Below are positions 1 to 9,034 of a DNA stretch of 46,434 bases, in pieces. Location of the stretch: positions 1 through 46,434 of the forward strand of contig NZ_PQSR01000063.1 of assembly GCF_002920635.1 (NCBI RefSeq), written 5' to 3'. The first letter of the stretch is position 1; each line of letters starts with the position of its first letter. Position numbers and translations under genes: made by a program. Source of the stretch: Streptomyces sp. Ru72 (GTDB lineage Bacteria > Actinomycetota > Actinomycetes > Streptomycetales > Streptomycetaceae). The notes below the pieces were generated by a model, which saw nothing but the letters and a program-made list of their open reading frames with translations, was not told the DNA's origin and did no database searches.

Positions 1-139
1 CCGTTCCGTGGGAACTCCCCCACAGCGAACGCATAGTGTGTGATGCCGTTCAGCGGAAGCGGATGATCATCCTTTGCCTACCGTCGTCCTCGGCGGTACG
101 CCACTGCCCGACACCGTTCCTTCCAGGGGGAGTTCCACC

Positions 140-1366
140 ATGCGACCGATACGACCGCTCTTCGCCGTCCGCTCGGAACGCGGTGCGCGCCGCAGGAACT
201 CCCCGGTGCCGGCGGCGGCCGGCCTCGCCGTGGCGCTGGCGCTGACCGCGACCGCGTGCGACTCGGGCGGTGACCGCGGTGCGCATGCGGGGGCGAGCGC
301 GTCCGCGTCCTCCGCGGGCGACGGCAAGATCAAGATCCCGGACGACATCAAGCAGAAGCTCAAGCAGCACGGGATCGACATCGACAAGTGGAAGAACGGC
401 GCCTGGAAGAACTGGAACAAGGACGACTGGCTGCGCGAGGCCGACGATTTCATCAACCCGATCATCAAGGGGCTGTGGAACCCGGACCGGATGCGCAGGG
501 CCGACGACCCTGCCAAGAAGGTCGGCTCCGACGACCTCTCGGGGGACCAGGGCGTCACGGATCCGACCCCGGCACCGGTGAAGGCGCAGGCGGTGCCGGC
601 CGCGTACCACGACAACGCGCCCACGGCGGGAAAGGTGTTCTTCGACTCCCCCAAGGGCACGATGGTCTGCTCGGCGACCGTGGTGGAAGACCCGGCGCAC
701 CCCGGGAAGTCCAACCTCGTGTGGACGGCGGGGCACTGCGTGCACGCGGGCAGGAACGGCGGCTGGTACCGCAACATCGCCTTCGTGCCGGCGTACAACG
801 ACTCCGGGCTCTCGGCGGCCGAGTTGAGGAACGCGACCCGGCAGCAGATCGCCCCGTACGGTGTCTGGTGGGGTGACTGGGCGCAGACCTCCGAGCAGTG
901 GATCGAGCAGGGCGGCGAGACGGGCGGCCAGGGCGCGTCGTACGACTTCGCCGTCATCCATGTGACGCCGGAGCAGGGCAACGGCGGCAAGTCCCTGGAG
1001 GAGACCGTCGGTTCCGCGCTCCCGGTGAACTTCGACGCGCCGGCTGTTCCGAAGGTCGACAGCATCACGGCGACCGGCTACCCGGCCGCGCCTCCGTACG
1101 ACGGCCAGAAGCTGTACCGGTGCCAGGACAAGCCGGGCCGGCTGTCGCTCCGACGGACGGACCCGACGATGTACCGCATCGGCTGCACCATGACCGGTGG
1201 TGCGTCCGGCGGAGGCTGGGTGGAGACGGGCGCGGACGGCAAGCCCGCCCTGGTCTCCAACACCTCGATCGGCCCGGTGACCTCCGGCTGGCTGGCCGGG
1301 CCGCGACTGGGCACGGTGGCCAAGGGGGTCTTCGAAGGGGTCAGCAGGAAGTTCGCGGACCAGTGA
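140..1366 (+). CDS. Secreted trypsin-like serine protease, probable lipoprotein
   Basis: The product has 408 residues. The ATG at 140 is chosen because a GGGGAG ribosome site lies just upstream; the longer frame from 74 has none. Residues 1-40 form a basic n-region, a hydrophobic stretch and a lipobox-like LTATAC, which suggests an exported lipid-anchored protein. A low-complexity Ala/Ser stretch and a Lys/Trp-rich segment follow (about 45-110). The chymotrypsin-fold triad is readable as His199 in TAGHC, Asp269 in YDFAVIH and Ser356 in TGGASGGGW. The role is extracellular or cell-surface peptide hydrolysis; the substrate cannot be inferred. The gene converges on hflX with a strong hairpin between them. 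Family assignment is secure, biological role unknown. Confidence 0.85.
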   Translation: MRPIRPLFAVRSERGARRRNSPVPAAAGLAVALALTATACDSGGDRGAHAGASASASSAGDGKIKIPDDIKQKLKQHGIDIDKWKNGAWKNWNKDDWLREADDFINPIIKGLWNPDRMRRADDPAKKVGSDDLSGDQGVTDPTPAPVKAQAVPAAYHDNAPTAGKVFFDSPKGTMVCSATVVEDPAHPGKSNLVWTAGHCVHAGRNGGWYRNIAFVPAYNDSGLSAAELRNATRQQIAPYGVWWGDWAQTSEQWIEQGGETGGQGASYDFAVIHVTPEQGNGGKSLEETVGSALPVNFDAPAVPKVDSITATGYPAAPPYDGQKLYRCQDKPGRLSLRRTDPTMYRIGCTMTGGASGGGWVETGADGKPALVSNTSIGPVTSGWLAGPRLGTVAKGVFEGVSRKFADQ

Positions 1367-1413
1367 CGCGCCCCGCCTCGCCGCCGTTCGTCCCCGGACA
1401 CCCGTGACGAACA

Positions 1414-1447
1414 CGAAGCCCGCTCCCTGTCGCAGGAGCGGGCTTCG
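1414..1447. terminator. Bidirectional terminator hairpin between protease gene and hflX
   Basis: Perfect 13-bp inverted repeat, CGAAGCCCGCTCC paired with GGAGCGGGCTTCG around an 8-nt loop. It lies between two convergent genes, so it can serve both. There is no clear U-tract, as is usual in streptomycetes. Confidence 0.75.
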
Positions 1448-1464
1448 AACCCTTGGGCCGTGGA

Positions 1465-2955
1465 TCAGAGCGCGGGAGCCGGCGCGTACGGCGCCAGTTC
1501 CGCCGCGAGTTCCTCGTGCACCCGGGCCTTGAGCACGGTGCCCTCCGGGGTGTGCTCCTCGGAGATCACCTCGCCCTCGGAGTGGGCGCGCGCGACCAGC
1601 CGGCCGTGCGTGTAGGGCACCAGGGCCTCGATCTCGACCGACGGCCTCGGCAGCTCGGCGTCGATGAGCGCGAGCAGTTCCTCGATGCCCTGGCCGGTGC
1701 GGGCCGAGACCGCGATGGCGCGCTTCTCGATCCGCAGCAGCCGCTGGAGCACCAGCGGGTCCGCCGCGTCCGCCTTGTTGATCACGACGATCTCGGGTAC
1801 GCCGGTGGCGCCGACGTCCGTGATCACCTCGCGCACGGCGGCCAGCTGCTCCTCCGGGTTCGGGTGCGAACCGTCGACCACGTGCAGGATCAGGTCGGAG
1901 TCACCGACCTCCTCCATCGTGGAGCGGAACGCCTCGACCAGGTGGTGCGGCAGGTGCCGTACGAAACCGACGGTGTCCGCCAGCGTGTACAGCCGCCCGC
2001 TCGGGGTCTGGGCCCGGCGCACCGTCGGGTCGAGGGTCGCGAACAGCGCGTTCTCGACCAGGACGCCCGCGCCGGTGAGGCGGTTGAGCAGCGAGGACTT
2101 GCCGGCGTTGGTGTAGCCCGCGATGGCGACCGAGGGCACCCTGTGGCGCCTGCGCTCCTGGCGCTTGATCTCGCGGCCGGTCTTCATCTCCGCGATCTCC
2201 CGGCGCATCTTGGCCATCTTCTCGCGGATCCGCCGCCGGTCCGTCTCGATCTTGGTCTCACCGGGGCCGCGGGTCGCGAGGCCGCCGCTGCCGCCGCCCA
2301 TCTGCCGGGACAGCGACTGACCCCAGCCGCGCAGCCTCGGCAGCATGTACTGCATCTGGGCGAGCGCGACCTGCGCCTTGCCCTCGCGGGACTTCGCGTG
2401 CTGGGCGAAGATGTCCAGGATCAGGGCCGTCCGGTCGATGACCTTGACCTTGACGACGTCCTCGAGGTGGATCAGCTGGGCCGGGCTCAGCTCACCGTCG
2501 CAGATGACGGTGTCCGCGCCCGCGTCGAGGACGATGTCGCGCAGCTCGCTCGCCTTGCCGGAGCCGATGTAGGTGGCCGCGTCGGGCGTGTCACGGCGCT
2601 GGATCACACCGTCGAGCACGAGCGCACCCGCGGTCTCCGCGAGGGCGGCCAGCTCGGCGAGGGAGTTCTCCGCGTCCTGCGCGGTCCCCGACGTCCACAC
2701 CCCGACGAGCACCACGCGCTCCAGGCGCAGCTGCCGGTACTCGACCTCGGTGACGTCCTCGAGCTCGGTGGACAGGCCCGCGACACGGCGCAGGGCCGCG
2801 CGCTCGGAGCGGTCGAACTGGTCGCCGTCCCGCTCTCCGTCGATCTCGTGGCTCCAGGCGACGTCCTCTTCCATCAGGGCATCGGCCCGAAGACCTTCGG
2901 CGTAGGCGTGTGCGAGGCGCTTGGCGTCCTGGGAAGGGGAAGAAGAGGAGGTCAT
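1465..2955 (-). CDS. hflX: GTPase HflX (ribosome-associated)
   Basis: The product has 496 residues from the ATG at 2955, preceded by AAGGA; a 28-codon upstream extension lacks such a site. HflX is a GTPase that binds the 50S subunit and splits or rescues stalled ribosomes. The N-terminal HflX domain contains the GPGETKIETDRRRI segment. The G domain shows G1 GYTNAGKSS (about 279-287), G3 DTVGFVRHLP and G4 NKAD (about 392-395). The C-terminal domain ends in an alanine/proline-rich tail. The length is somewhat above the E. coli protein because of an N-terminal extension, as expected in actinobacteria. It is the first gene of the minus-strand housekeeping block. Confidence 0.93.
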   Translation of the reverse strand: MTSSSSPSQDAKRLAHAYAEGLRADALMEEDVAWSHEIDGERDGDQFDRSERAALRRVAGLSTELEDVTEVEYRQLRLERVVLVGVWTSGTAQDAENSLAELAALAETAGALVLDGVIQRRDTPDAATYIGSGKASELRDIVLDAGADTVICDGELSPAQLIHLEDVVKVKVIDRTALILDIFAQHAKSREGKAQVALAQMQYMLPRLRGWGQSLSRQMGGGSGGLATRGPGETKIETDRRRIREKMAKMRREIAEMKTGREIKRQERRRHRVPSVAIAGYTNAGKSSLLNRLTGAGVLVENALFATLDPTVRRAQTPSGRLYTLADTVGFVRHLPHHLVEAFRSTMEEVGDSDLILHVVDGSHPNPEEQLAAVREVITDVGATGVPEIVVINKADAADPLVLQRLLRIEKRAIAVSARTGQGIEELLALIDAELPRPSVEIEALVPYTHGRLVARAHSEGEVISEEHTPEGTVLKARVHEELAAELAPYAPAPAL

Positions 2956-3132
2956 TGGGTCCTTACGTCGATGGGAATCCGGTTGCGGTGACGAAGTGGC
3001 GGCCGTGCAGGGCCCGTCACAGACGTCGTCACCGGTCACAACGCTCGAGTGCCCCGGAAGATTCCCCGGTCACCCGCCCCGAGGGGGCCGCGCCGCCGAC
3101 CTGATGATGGTCCCACGGCGCGGCCGGTCCCG

Positions 3133-4635
3133 TCATCCGACTTGTTCGGTGCCTTCGCCGCTCTGGGCCGGCTCGCTCTTCCAGTCCGGGTGGCCGGGCA
3201 TGGGCGGGGTCTTCCCGCCGTAGAGCCACCCCTGGAAGAAGGCGCTCAGATCGCGTCCGGCGGTGTCCGACGCCAGGCGTTCGAAGTCGGCCGTGGTCGC
3301 CGTGGAGTCGTGGTGCAGGGCCACCCAGGCCCGCTCCAGGCGCTGGAAGGCGGTGGCGCCGATCTCCTGGCGCAGGGCGTACAGCACCAGGGCGGCTCCG
3401 TCGTAGACGTTGGGCCGGAAGATGCTGATCTTCTGGCCGGGCTTCGGGGCCCTGGGCGCGGCGGGCGGGCCGTCGGAGGCGCGCCAGCCGTCGGAGAGGG
3501 CGTACGCCGCCTTCATCCGCGCCTGGAGGGACCGGTTCGCCGTCTCTTCCGCGTACAGGGCCTCGTACCAGGTGGCGTGTCCCTCGTTGAGCCACAGGTC
3601 GGACCAGGTGCGCGGGCTCACGCTGTCGCCGAACCACTGGTGGGACAGCTCGTGCACCATGATCGACTCGACGTACCACGCGGGGAGGGCGGGCTCGGTG
3701 AAAATGTGTTTCTCGAAGAGGGACAGCGTCTGCGTCTCGAGCTCGAAGCCGGTCTTGGCCCGGGCGATCAACACCCCGTAGGTCTCGAAGGGGTACGGGC
3801 CGACCTTCTTCTCCAGCCAGGCGATCTGGTCGGGCGTCTTCTCCAGCCAGGGCTCGAGCTGCGCCTGGTCCTCGGCAGGCACCACGTCGCGGACGGGGAG
3901 GCCGTGGGGTCCCGTGCGGTGCAGGACGGCGTTGCGGCCGATGGACACCTGGGCGAGTTCCGTGGCCATGGGGTGTCGGGTGCGGTAGGTCCAGGTGGTG
4001 GTTCTCCCGCTTCGCCGCGTGCTCACCGGGACACCGTTCGCCACGGCGGTGTAGTCGTCCGGCGCGGTCACGTGGATCGTGAACATCGCCTTGTCGGAAG
4101 GGTGGTCGTTGCACGGGAAGACCAGGTGGGCGGCGTCGGCCTGGTTGGCCATGGCGAGCCCGTCGTCGGTGCGGACCCAGCCGCCCTGCCGGTCCTTGGC
4201 GGAGACGGGGTCGCTGGTGTGCCGCACGGTGATGCGCAGCAGGCTGCCCTTGGGGAGCGGGACGCCCGGCGTGATCACCAGGTCCTCCCCCGCGCCGGTG
4301 AAGTCCGCGGGCAGGCCGTTGACGTCGACGGACTCGACCGCGCCGTGCGCGAAGTCGAGGTTGACGCGCTCCAGCCGCTGGGTGGTGCGGGCGTCGATGG
4401 TGGTGACGGCGGCGAGCGGCTTGCTGTTGTCGCCGGTGTAGGTGAAGGAGAGGTCGTACGACCGGACGTCGTATCCGGGGTTGCCGAGCGTGGGGTAGAG
4501 CCGGTCGCCGACGCCGAGGGGGACGGCGGGCGAAGGGGTGCTCGCGGCGATCAGACAGCCGGAGACGGCACAGGCGAGCAGAGCCGCCTGTACACGGTGG
4601 ACACGTGGCGTGACGGAACGAAGGCTGAGCGGCAT
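3133..4635 (-). CDS. M1-family zinc metallopeptidase, probable lipoprotein
   Basis: The product has 500 residues. The N-terminus has an arginine-containing n-region, a hydrophobic core and a lipobox-like AVSGC, so export and lipid anchoring are likely. The gluzincin signature is complete: His328-Glu329-x-x-His332 in HELSHQWFG, with the third zinc ligand Glu351 in WLNEGHATW, the HExxH-x18-E spacing of M1 aminopeptidases. The beta-sheet N-terminal domain is present (YDLSFTY, LDFAHGAVESVDVNG). The protein is shorter than full M1 aminopeptidases (about 850 residues) because it lacks the large C-terminal helical domain. Such short secreted M1 proteins are common in Streptomyces. It follows hflX on the same strand with a gap of about 180 bases. 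The substrate is unknown. Confidence 0.88.
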   Translation of the reverse strand: MPLSLRSVTPRVHRVQAALLACAVSGCLIAASTPSPAVPLGVGDRLYPTLGNPGYDVRSYDLSFTYTGDNSKPLAAVTTIDARTTQRLERVNLDFAHGAVESVDVNGLPADFTGAGEDLVITPGVPLPKGSLLRITVRHTSDPVSAKDRQGGWVRTDDGLAMANQADAAHLVFPCNDHPSDKAMFTIHVTAPDDYTAVANGVPVSTRRSGRTTTWTYRTRHPMATELAQVSIGRNAVLHRTGPHGLPVRDVVPAEDQAQLEPWLEKTPDQIAWLEKKVGPYPFETYGVLIARAKTGFELETQTLSLFEKHIFTEPALPAWYVESIMVHELSHQWFGDSVSPRTWSDLWLNEGHATWYEALYAEETANRSLQARMKAAYALSDGWRASDGPPAAPRAPKPGQKISIFRPNVYDGAALVLYALRQEIGATAFQRLERAWVALHHDSTATTADFERLASDTAGRDLSAFFQGWLYGGKTPPMPGHPDWKSEPAQSGEGTEQVG

Positions 4636-4825
4636 GGACCACCGCTATCAGCGCGCGCTCCCCGGACGTGTCCGACGCGCATCGGTCCCACCCGAACGGG
4701 TTCAGCCGGGGGGAGGGCCGATCGCGCGGGGGCCGCCTTGTGGGTCCGGCGGGGGCCGAACGGAGGCGTCAGGCGAAGGCCGTACGCGGGCGGCCGACGG
4801 CCGGACAGGCAGCCCTGCGACAGCG

Positions 4826-7009
4826 TCAGTGCACGGCCGTCGCCGGGTGCTGAGCTCTGCTCACGTCGAACACGCCCGGCACGTTCCTCATCGCTCTCAT
4901 CAGGGACGGCAGATGGGAGGCGTCCGGGAGCTGGAGTGTGTACGTGTGGCGCACGCGCTGCTGGCTCGGGGGCTCGACCGTGGCCGAGACGATGGCGACG
5001 CCTTCCAGGGCGATGGCCTCGGTGAGGTCCGCCAGCAGGTGCGGGCGGCCGAAGGACTCCGCGACCAGCGTGACCCTGCACTCGGTGCTCTCCCCCCAGC
5101 GCACGCCGACCTCCTCGCGCCCGGCGCTCTTCATGCGCTCCACTGCGGCGCACTCGACGCGGTGCACGGTCACCGCGCCCCCGCGCACGGCGAAGCCGGT
5201 GACCTCGTCCGGCGGCACCGGCGTACAGCAGCCCGCGAGCCGCACGGAGGCGCCGGGCAGGTCCACCACGGCGTTGGCGGCGCGCACGCCGGGCGCGTCC
5301 GTGGTGGGGCGCGCGGGCAGCGCCGGCAGTCGTGCGGCGGTCCCGAAACCGGTGGCGTGCGCGTCGGTGCCGTCCAGCGAGTCCCGGGCGCCGGGCGCCG
5401 ACGCGCCACCGGAGGTCTCGGCGGACACCGGATGCGCCGCCAGCCATCGCTGGATCGCGATCCGCGCGGCCGGCGTGCGGGCGTGCTCCAGCCACTCCCG
5501 GGACGGCTCCGAGGCCGGGTCCTGGCCCATGAGGAGCTGCACGGTGTCGCCGTCCTTCAGGACCGTGCTCAGCGTCGCCAGCCGGCCGTTGACGCGGGCG
5601 CCGATACAGGCGTGCGCGTCCTCCCCGTACTGCGCGTACGCCGCGTCCACACAACTGGCGCCCTCGGGAAGCCCGAGCGCGCCCCCGTCGGGGCGGAACA
5701 CGGTGATCTCCCGGTCCTGGGCGAGGTCCTCGCGCAGTGACGACCAGAAGGTGTCGGTGTCCGGCGCCGCCTGCTGCCACTGAAGCAGCCGGGAGAGCCA
5801 GCCGGGCCGGGTCGGGTCGGCGCGCTCGCCGTCGGCCGGATCGTCGGAGGCGGGGGCGTAGGGATTGCCGAGCGCGATCACCCCGGCCTCGGCGACCTTG
5901 TGCATCTGGTGGGTGCGGATGAGGACTTCGGCGACCTCGCCGTCCTCCCGCGTGACCGCGGTGTGCAGCGACTGGTACAGGTTGAACTTGGGGACGGCGA
6001 TGAAGTCCTTGAACTCCGAGACCACCGGGGTCATACAGGTGTGCAGTTCGCCGAGGACCGCGTAGCAGTCGGCGTCCTCGCTCACGAGCACCAGCAGGCG
6101 CCCGAAGTCCGCGCCGCGCAGCCGGCCCCGCTTGCGGGAGACGCGGTGGACGGAGACGAAGTGCCGTGGCCGGATGAGGACTTCGGCCGGGATCCCGGCC
6201 TCGCGCAGCACCGTGCGCACCTGGTCGGCCGTCTCGGCGAGCGGATCGTCGCCGTGCGCCGCGTTCTCGGCGATGAGTTCCCTGGTGTGCTCGTACTCCT
6301 CGGGGTGCAGGACCGCGAAGACGAGGTCCTCCAGCTCGGTCTTGAGTGCCTGGACGCCGAGACGCTCGGCGAGCGGGATGAGCACGTCCCGGGTGACCCT
6401 CGCGATGCGTTCCTGCTTCTCCCGGCGCATCACGCCGAGCGTGCGCATGTTGTGCAGCCGGTCGGCGAGTTTGATCGACATCACGCGGACGTCGTTGCCG
6501 GCGGCGACGAGCATCTTGCGGAAGGTCTCGGGCTCGGCGGCCGCTCCGTAGTCGACCTTCTCCAGTTTGGTGACACCGTCGACGAGGTAGCGCACCTCCT
6601 CTCCGAACTCCTCGCGCACCTGCTCGAGCGTCACATCGGTGTCCTCGACGGTGTCGTGGAGCAGCGAGGCCGTCAAGGTCGTGGTCTCGGCTCCCAGTTC
6701 GGCGAGGATCAGCGTCACGGCGAGGGGATGGGTGATGTACGGCTCGCCGCTCTTGCGCATCTGTCCCCGGTGCGAGGACTCGGCCAACAGGTAGGCCCGG
6801 CGCAGCGGTTCGAGGTCGGCGTCGGGGTGGTGGGCGCGGTGGGCCTCGACCACGTGGCCGATCGCGTCGGGCAGCCGGTCGCGGGTGGCGGGGCCGAGCA
6901 GCGCGGCCCGGCCCAGTCGGCGCAGGTCGAGCCGGGCGCGGCTCTTCCTTCGGTGGGCTCCGGGCGTTACAGGGGCGGGGTCGGCAGGATTCGTGGCCTC
7001 CGCACTCAT
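4826..7009 (-). CDS. rshA: RelA/SpoT homologue (RshA-like) with degenerate synthetase half
   Basis: The product has 727 residues. The ATG at 7009 is preceded by GGAGGTGCCCA, an excellent ribosome site. Order of domains: HD hydrolase with ITHPLAV, HDTVED (His118-Asp119 to Asp123) and ADRLHNMRTL, all intact; a synthetase-like domain; TGS (from EITVFRPDGG); a CCTPVPPDEVTGF zinc-finger-like segment; and an ACT domain near the C-terminus. In the synthetase half the canonical RxKxxxSIxxKM loop reads RPRHFVSVHRVSRKR (Arg280-Arg282), and the IRVLV strand reads LLVLV. The aspartate before that strand and Glu361 in EVLIRT remain. ppGpp hydrolysis is therefore well supported and synthesis uncertain. The symbol follows Streptomyces usage for the shorter of two Rsh proteins. 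Confidence 0.85.
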   Translation of the reverse strand: MSAEATNPADPAPVTPGAHRRKSRARLDLRRLGRAALLGPATRDRLPDAIGHVVEAHRAHHPDADLEPLRRAYLLAESSHRGQMRKSGEPYITHPLAVTLILAELGAETTTLTASLLHDTVEDTDVTLEQVREEFGEEVRYLVDGVTKLEKVDYGAAAEPETFRKMLVAAGNDVRVMSIKLADRLHNMRTLGVMRREKQERIARVTRDVLIPLAERLGVQALKTELEDLVFAVLHPEEYEHTRELIAENAAHGDDPLAETADQVRTVLREAGIPAEVLIRPRHFVSVHRVSRKRGRLRGADFGRLLVLVSEDADCYAVLGELHTCMTPVVSEFKDFIAVPKFNLYQSLHTAVTREDGEVAEVLIRTHQMHKVAEAGVIALGNPYAPASDDPADGERADPTRPGWLSRLLQWQQAAPDTDTFWSSLREDLAQDREITVFRPDGGALGLPEGASCVDAAYAQYGEDAHACIGARVNGRLATLSTVLKDGDTVQLLMGQDPASEPSREWLEHARTPAARIAIQRWLAAHPVSAETSGGASAPGARDSLDGTDAHATGFGTAARLPALPARPTTDAPGVRAANAVVDLPGASVRLAGCCTPVPPDEVTGFAVRGGAVTVHRVECAAVERMKSAGREEVGVRWGESTECRVTLVAESFGRPHLLADLTEAIALEGVAIVSATVEPPSQQRVRHTYTLQLPDASHLPSLMRAMRNVPGVFDVSRAQHPATAVH

Positions 7010-7510
7010 TGGGCACCTCCGGCTGCGTCGACCGGCGGACGGAGTGCCTGCTGGCGTTCGCGGCGCAGGGGCTCGCGACGGTCCCCCGTCCCGGCCGGTG
7101 CTTGATGCTATCGAGCCCACCACGCCTGCCCGACCGGCTCTCGCCGAGCGTGAAACGGATCACCCATTCGAGCGATGCCCTGAAGGTTTACGCGTTTCCG
7201 CCAGGGGAATCCGCTCCGGCCGTCGATTCCGGCGTTTCCACCGGCCCGGAGCTGGGGATCGGAGCACCGGAAGCAGCCGGGGCTGTGATCCGGAGCTGTA
7301 CGGCGGCAATACCGAGCGCCCTTTTCGGCCACCACCCGTGCGCCGCCTCACCGCCCGCGTGCCACGCCGTGCTTCGGCGCGCTGCCCGTTCGCCCCCTCA
7401 AAGGGCAGCGCACGGGACCGAGTTCGGACAGCCTCAGGGGCCGGGGGGTTCCTCCCGGCCCGTCCGCCTGGGGGCTTGCGGTCCGCGCGACGACGCCGTC
7501 GAGCCGCGCG
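7010..7510. other. Intergenic region upstream of the rsh gene
   Basis: About 500 bases between the rsh start and the dapF stop, both on the minus strand. It should contain the rsh promoter. Besides the hairpin at 7438-7461 there is a perfect 7-bp inverted repeat, GCTGCCC (7381-7387) with GGGCAGC (7403-7409). The short open frames here lack coding-like third-position bias and I do not accept them as genes. No RNA gene is recognisable. Confidence 0.5.
7438..7461 (-). terminator. Probable terminator downstream of dapF
   Basis: GGGCCGGGG and TCCCGGCCC form a stem of about 9 bp (one G-U) with a short GGTTCC-like loop, about 50 bases past the dapF stop codon. This would separate dapF from the rsh gene. 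Confidence 0.5.
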
Positions 7511-8380
7511 TCAGCGGGCCGCGGTCCGGAGCCACTCGGCGTCGATCTCGCCCTCGGCGACGATCACCGCCGGGCCGGTCATCTCGATCTCGCCGTCCGG
7601 GCGCTCGGTGATCACCAGGGTGCCGCCGGGGACGTCCACGGTGTACGACGCGGGGATGCCCGTCACGGCCGGGTCCGCTCCGTCGCGGCGGGCCGTGGCG
7701 ACGGCCACCGCGCACGCGCCCGTGCCGCACGAGCGGGTCTCCCCGGAGCCGCGCTCGTGGACGCGCATCGCGACGTGGCGGGGAGCGCGGTCGACCACGA
7801 ACTCGACGTTCACCCCGTCCGGGTAGGCGGAGGCCGGGCTGAAGGGGGGCGGGGTGAACAGGTTCCCCGCGTGCGCGAGGTCGTCGACGAAGGCGACCGC
7901 GTGCGGGTTGCCCATGTTCACGTTGCGCGCGGGCCAGCTGCGCTCGCCGACGCTGACCGTGACGTCCCCCTCGGGCAGGACGGCACGGCCCATGCCGACG
8001 GTGACGTCGCCGTCCTTCGCGAGATGGACGGTCTTGACACCCCCTCGCGTGGCGATCGCGAGATCGCCCTCGGCCACATGACCGGCGCGCTGGAGGTAGC
8101 GCGCGAAGACCCGTACGCCGTTGCCGCACATCTCCGCGACCGAGCCGTCGCCGTTGCGGTAGTCCATGAACCACTCCGCCTCCCCGGCCATCTCCTTGGC
8201 CTCGGGGTGCGCGGCCGAGCGCACGACGTGCAACAGACCGTCGCCGCCGATGCCCGCGCGGCGGTCGCACAGGGCGGCGACGGCGGCCGGGGGCAGGTCG
8301 ATGACGTTCTCGGGGTCCGGGATGATCACGAAGTCGTTCTCCGTGCCGTGACCCTTGAGGAAGGCGATCCGCGTGCTCAT
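7511..8380 (-). CDS. dapF: Diaminopimelate epimerase
   Basis: The product has 289 residues. It interconverts LL- and meso-diaminopimelate in lysine and peptidoglycan biosynthesis, in the cytoplasm and without a cofactor. The two catalytic cysteines are in place: Cys85 in MCGNGVRVFARY and Cys218 in SCGTGACAVAVAT. The N-terminal KGHGTENDFVII segment and the GSGETRSCGTG loop are typical. Length matches the family. Streptomyces peptidoglycan uses LL-DAP, so the enzyme is needed mainly for meso-DAP on the way to lysine. The gene follows miaA and the small membrane protein gene on the minus strand, as in other streptomycetes (from memory). Confidence 0.96.
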   Translation of the reverse strand: MSTRIAFLKGHGTENDFVIIPDPENVIDLPPAAVAALCDRRAGIGGDGLLHVVRSAAHPEAKEMAGEAEWFMDYRNGDGSVAEMCGNGVRVFARYLQRAGHVAEGDLAIATRGGVKTVHLAKDGDVTVGMGRAVLPEGDVTVSVGERSWPARNVNMGNPHAVAFVDDLAHAGNLFTPPPFSPASAYPDGVNVEFVVDRAPRHVAMRVHERGSGETRSCGTGACAVAVATARRDGADPAVTGIPASYTVDVPGGTLVITERPDGEIEMTGPAVIVAEGEIDAEWLRTAAR

Positions 8381-8437
8381 TCCTCGATCGTACGGGGTCG
8401 GTACGACAGCGGCGTCAGCCGCGTCCGGCGAGCGTGG

Positions 8438-8818
8438 TCAGCGCAGCCGGGCCACGCGCCACACGGCCAGTGCGACGACCGCGACGACCACCACGGCGTA
8501 GCCGAGGACGACACGCCAGTCCGGGCGTCGTCCGGACCCGCGCTGCGGCAGGCCGGGCCACGTGTGACCGACGCGGCGCGCGGCCATCATGCCCCAGCCG
8601 GCCGCGCACGAGCAGATCAGCAGCCCGAGCATGGCGACCACGGCGCCGCCGTCGCCGAACTCGAACGCCAGCGGGAAGGCGAACATCAGGGAGCCGACCG
8701 CGGCCAGCCCCACGATGGGGGCGAGCTGCCAGATCCGCAGCCGGCGCTGCGGACGCAGCTCGACCTCCACCTCGGGCCCGGTGGACAGCTCGTCCAGGTC
8801 CGGACCGTCGGCGGTCAC
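8438..8818 (-). CDS. Small conserved membrane protein, start uncertain
   Basis: The GTG at 8818 gives 126 residues. An acidic N-terminus is followed by an RPQRRLRIWQ segment and three hydrophobic helices (APIVGLAAVGSLMFAFPLAF, a GLLICSCAAGWGMM helix, and VVLGYAVVVVAVVALAVW). Function unknown. The frame stays open and coding-like upstream for another 32 codons. A GGAGG (8925-8921) sits six bases before the in-frame triplet at 8914-8912, but that triplet is CTC, not a recognised start. The true N-terminus may therefore be at 8914 (158 residues) with a mutated or misread start codon. It lies between miaA and dapF on the same strand. Confidence 0.7.
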   Translation of the reverse strand: MTADGPDLDELSTGPEVEVELRPQRRLRIWQLAPIVGLAAVGSLMFAFPLAFEFGDGGAVVAMLGLLICSCAAGWGMMAARRVGHTWPGLPQRGSGRRPDWRVVLGYAVVVVAVVALAVWRVARLR

Positions 8819-9034
8819 GCCGCCCGGCAGCTCCTCGTCGGGACCGTCGGAACTGAGCCGTGGGTCCTCGTCCTGCGCGGTCCCGTGCCTGCGCGCCTTG
8901 TGCGGTGTCGCGAGGGCCGGCCTCCATCACCACGCGCCCTCCCAACTCGGACTCACTTGGTCGATCGAAGCTCGATGATGGCATGTCGCATGAGGCCCGG
9001 ATGACGGCCGGAGCGTCCCGATGCCATCACGTGA

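Noticed and set aside
50..1414. Long minus-strand frame opposite the protease gene
   Set aside because: It is the high-GC antisense shadow of the protease gene; the Arg/Gly/Val-rich translation shows no domain motifs.
7108..7335. 75-codon frame upstream of the rsh gene
   Set aside because: No ribosome site and no coding bias; more likely part of the promoter region.
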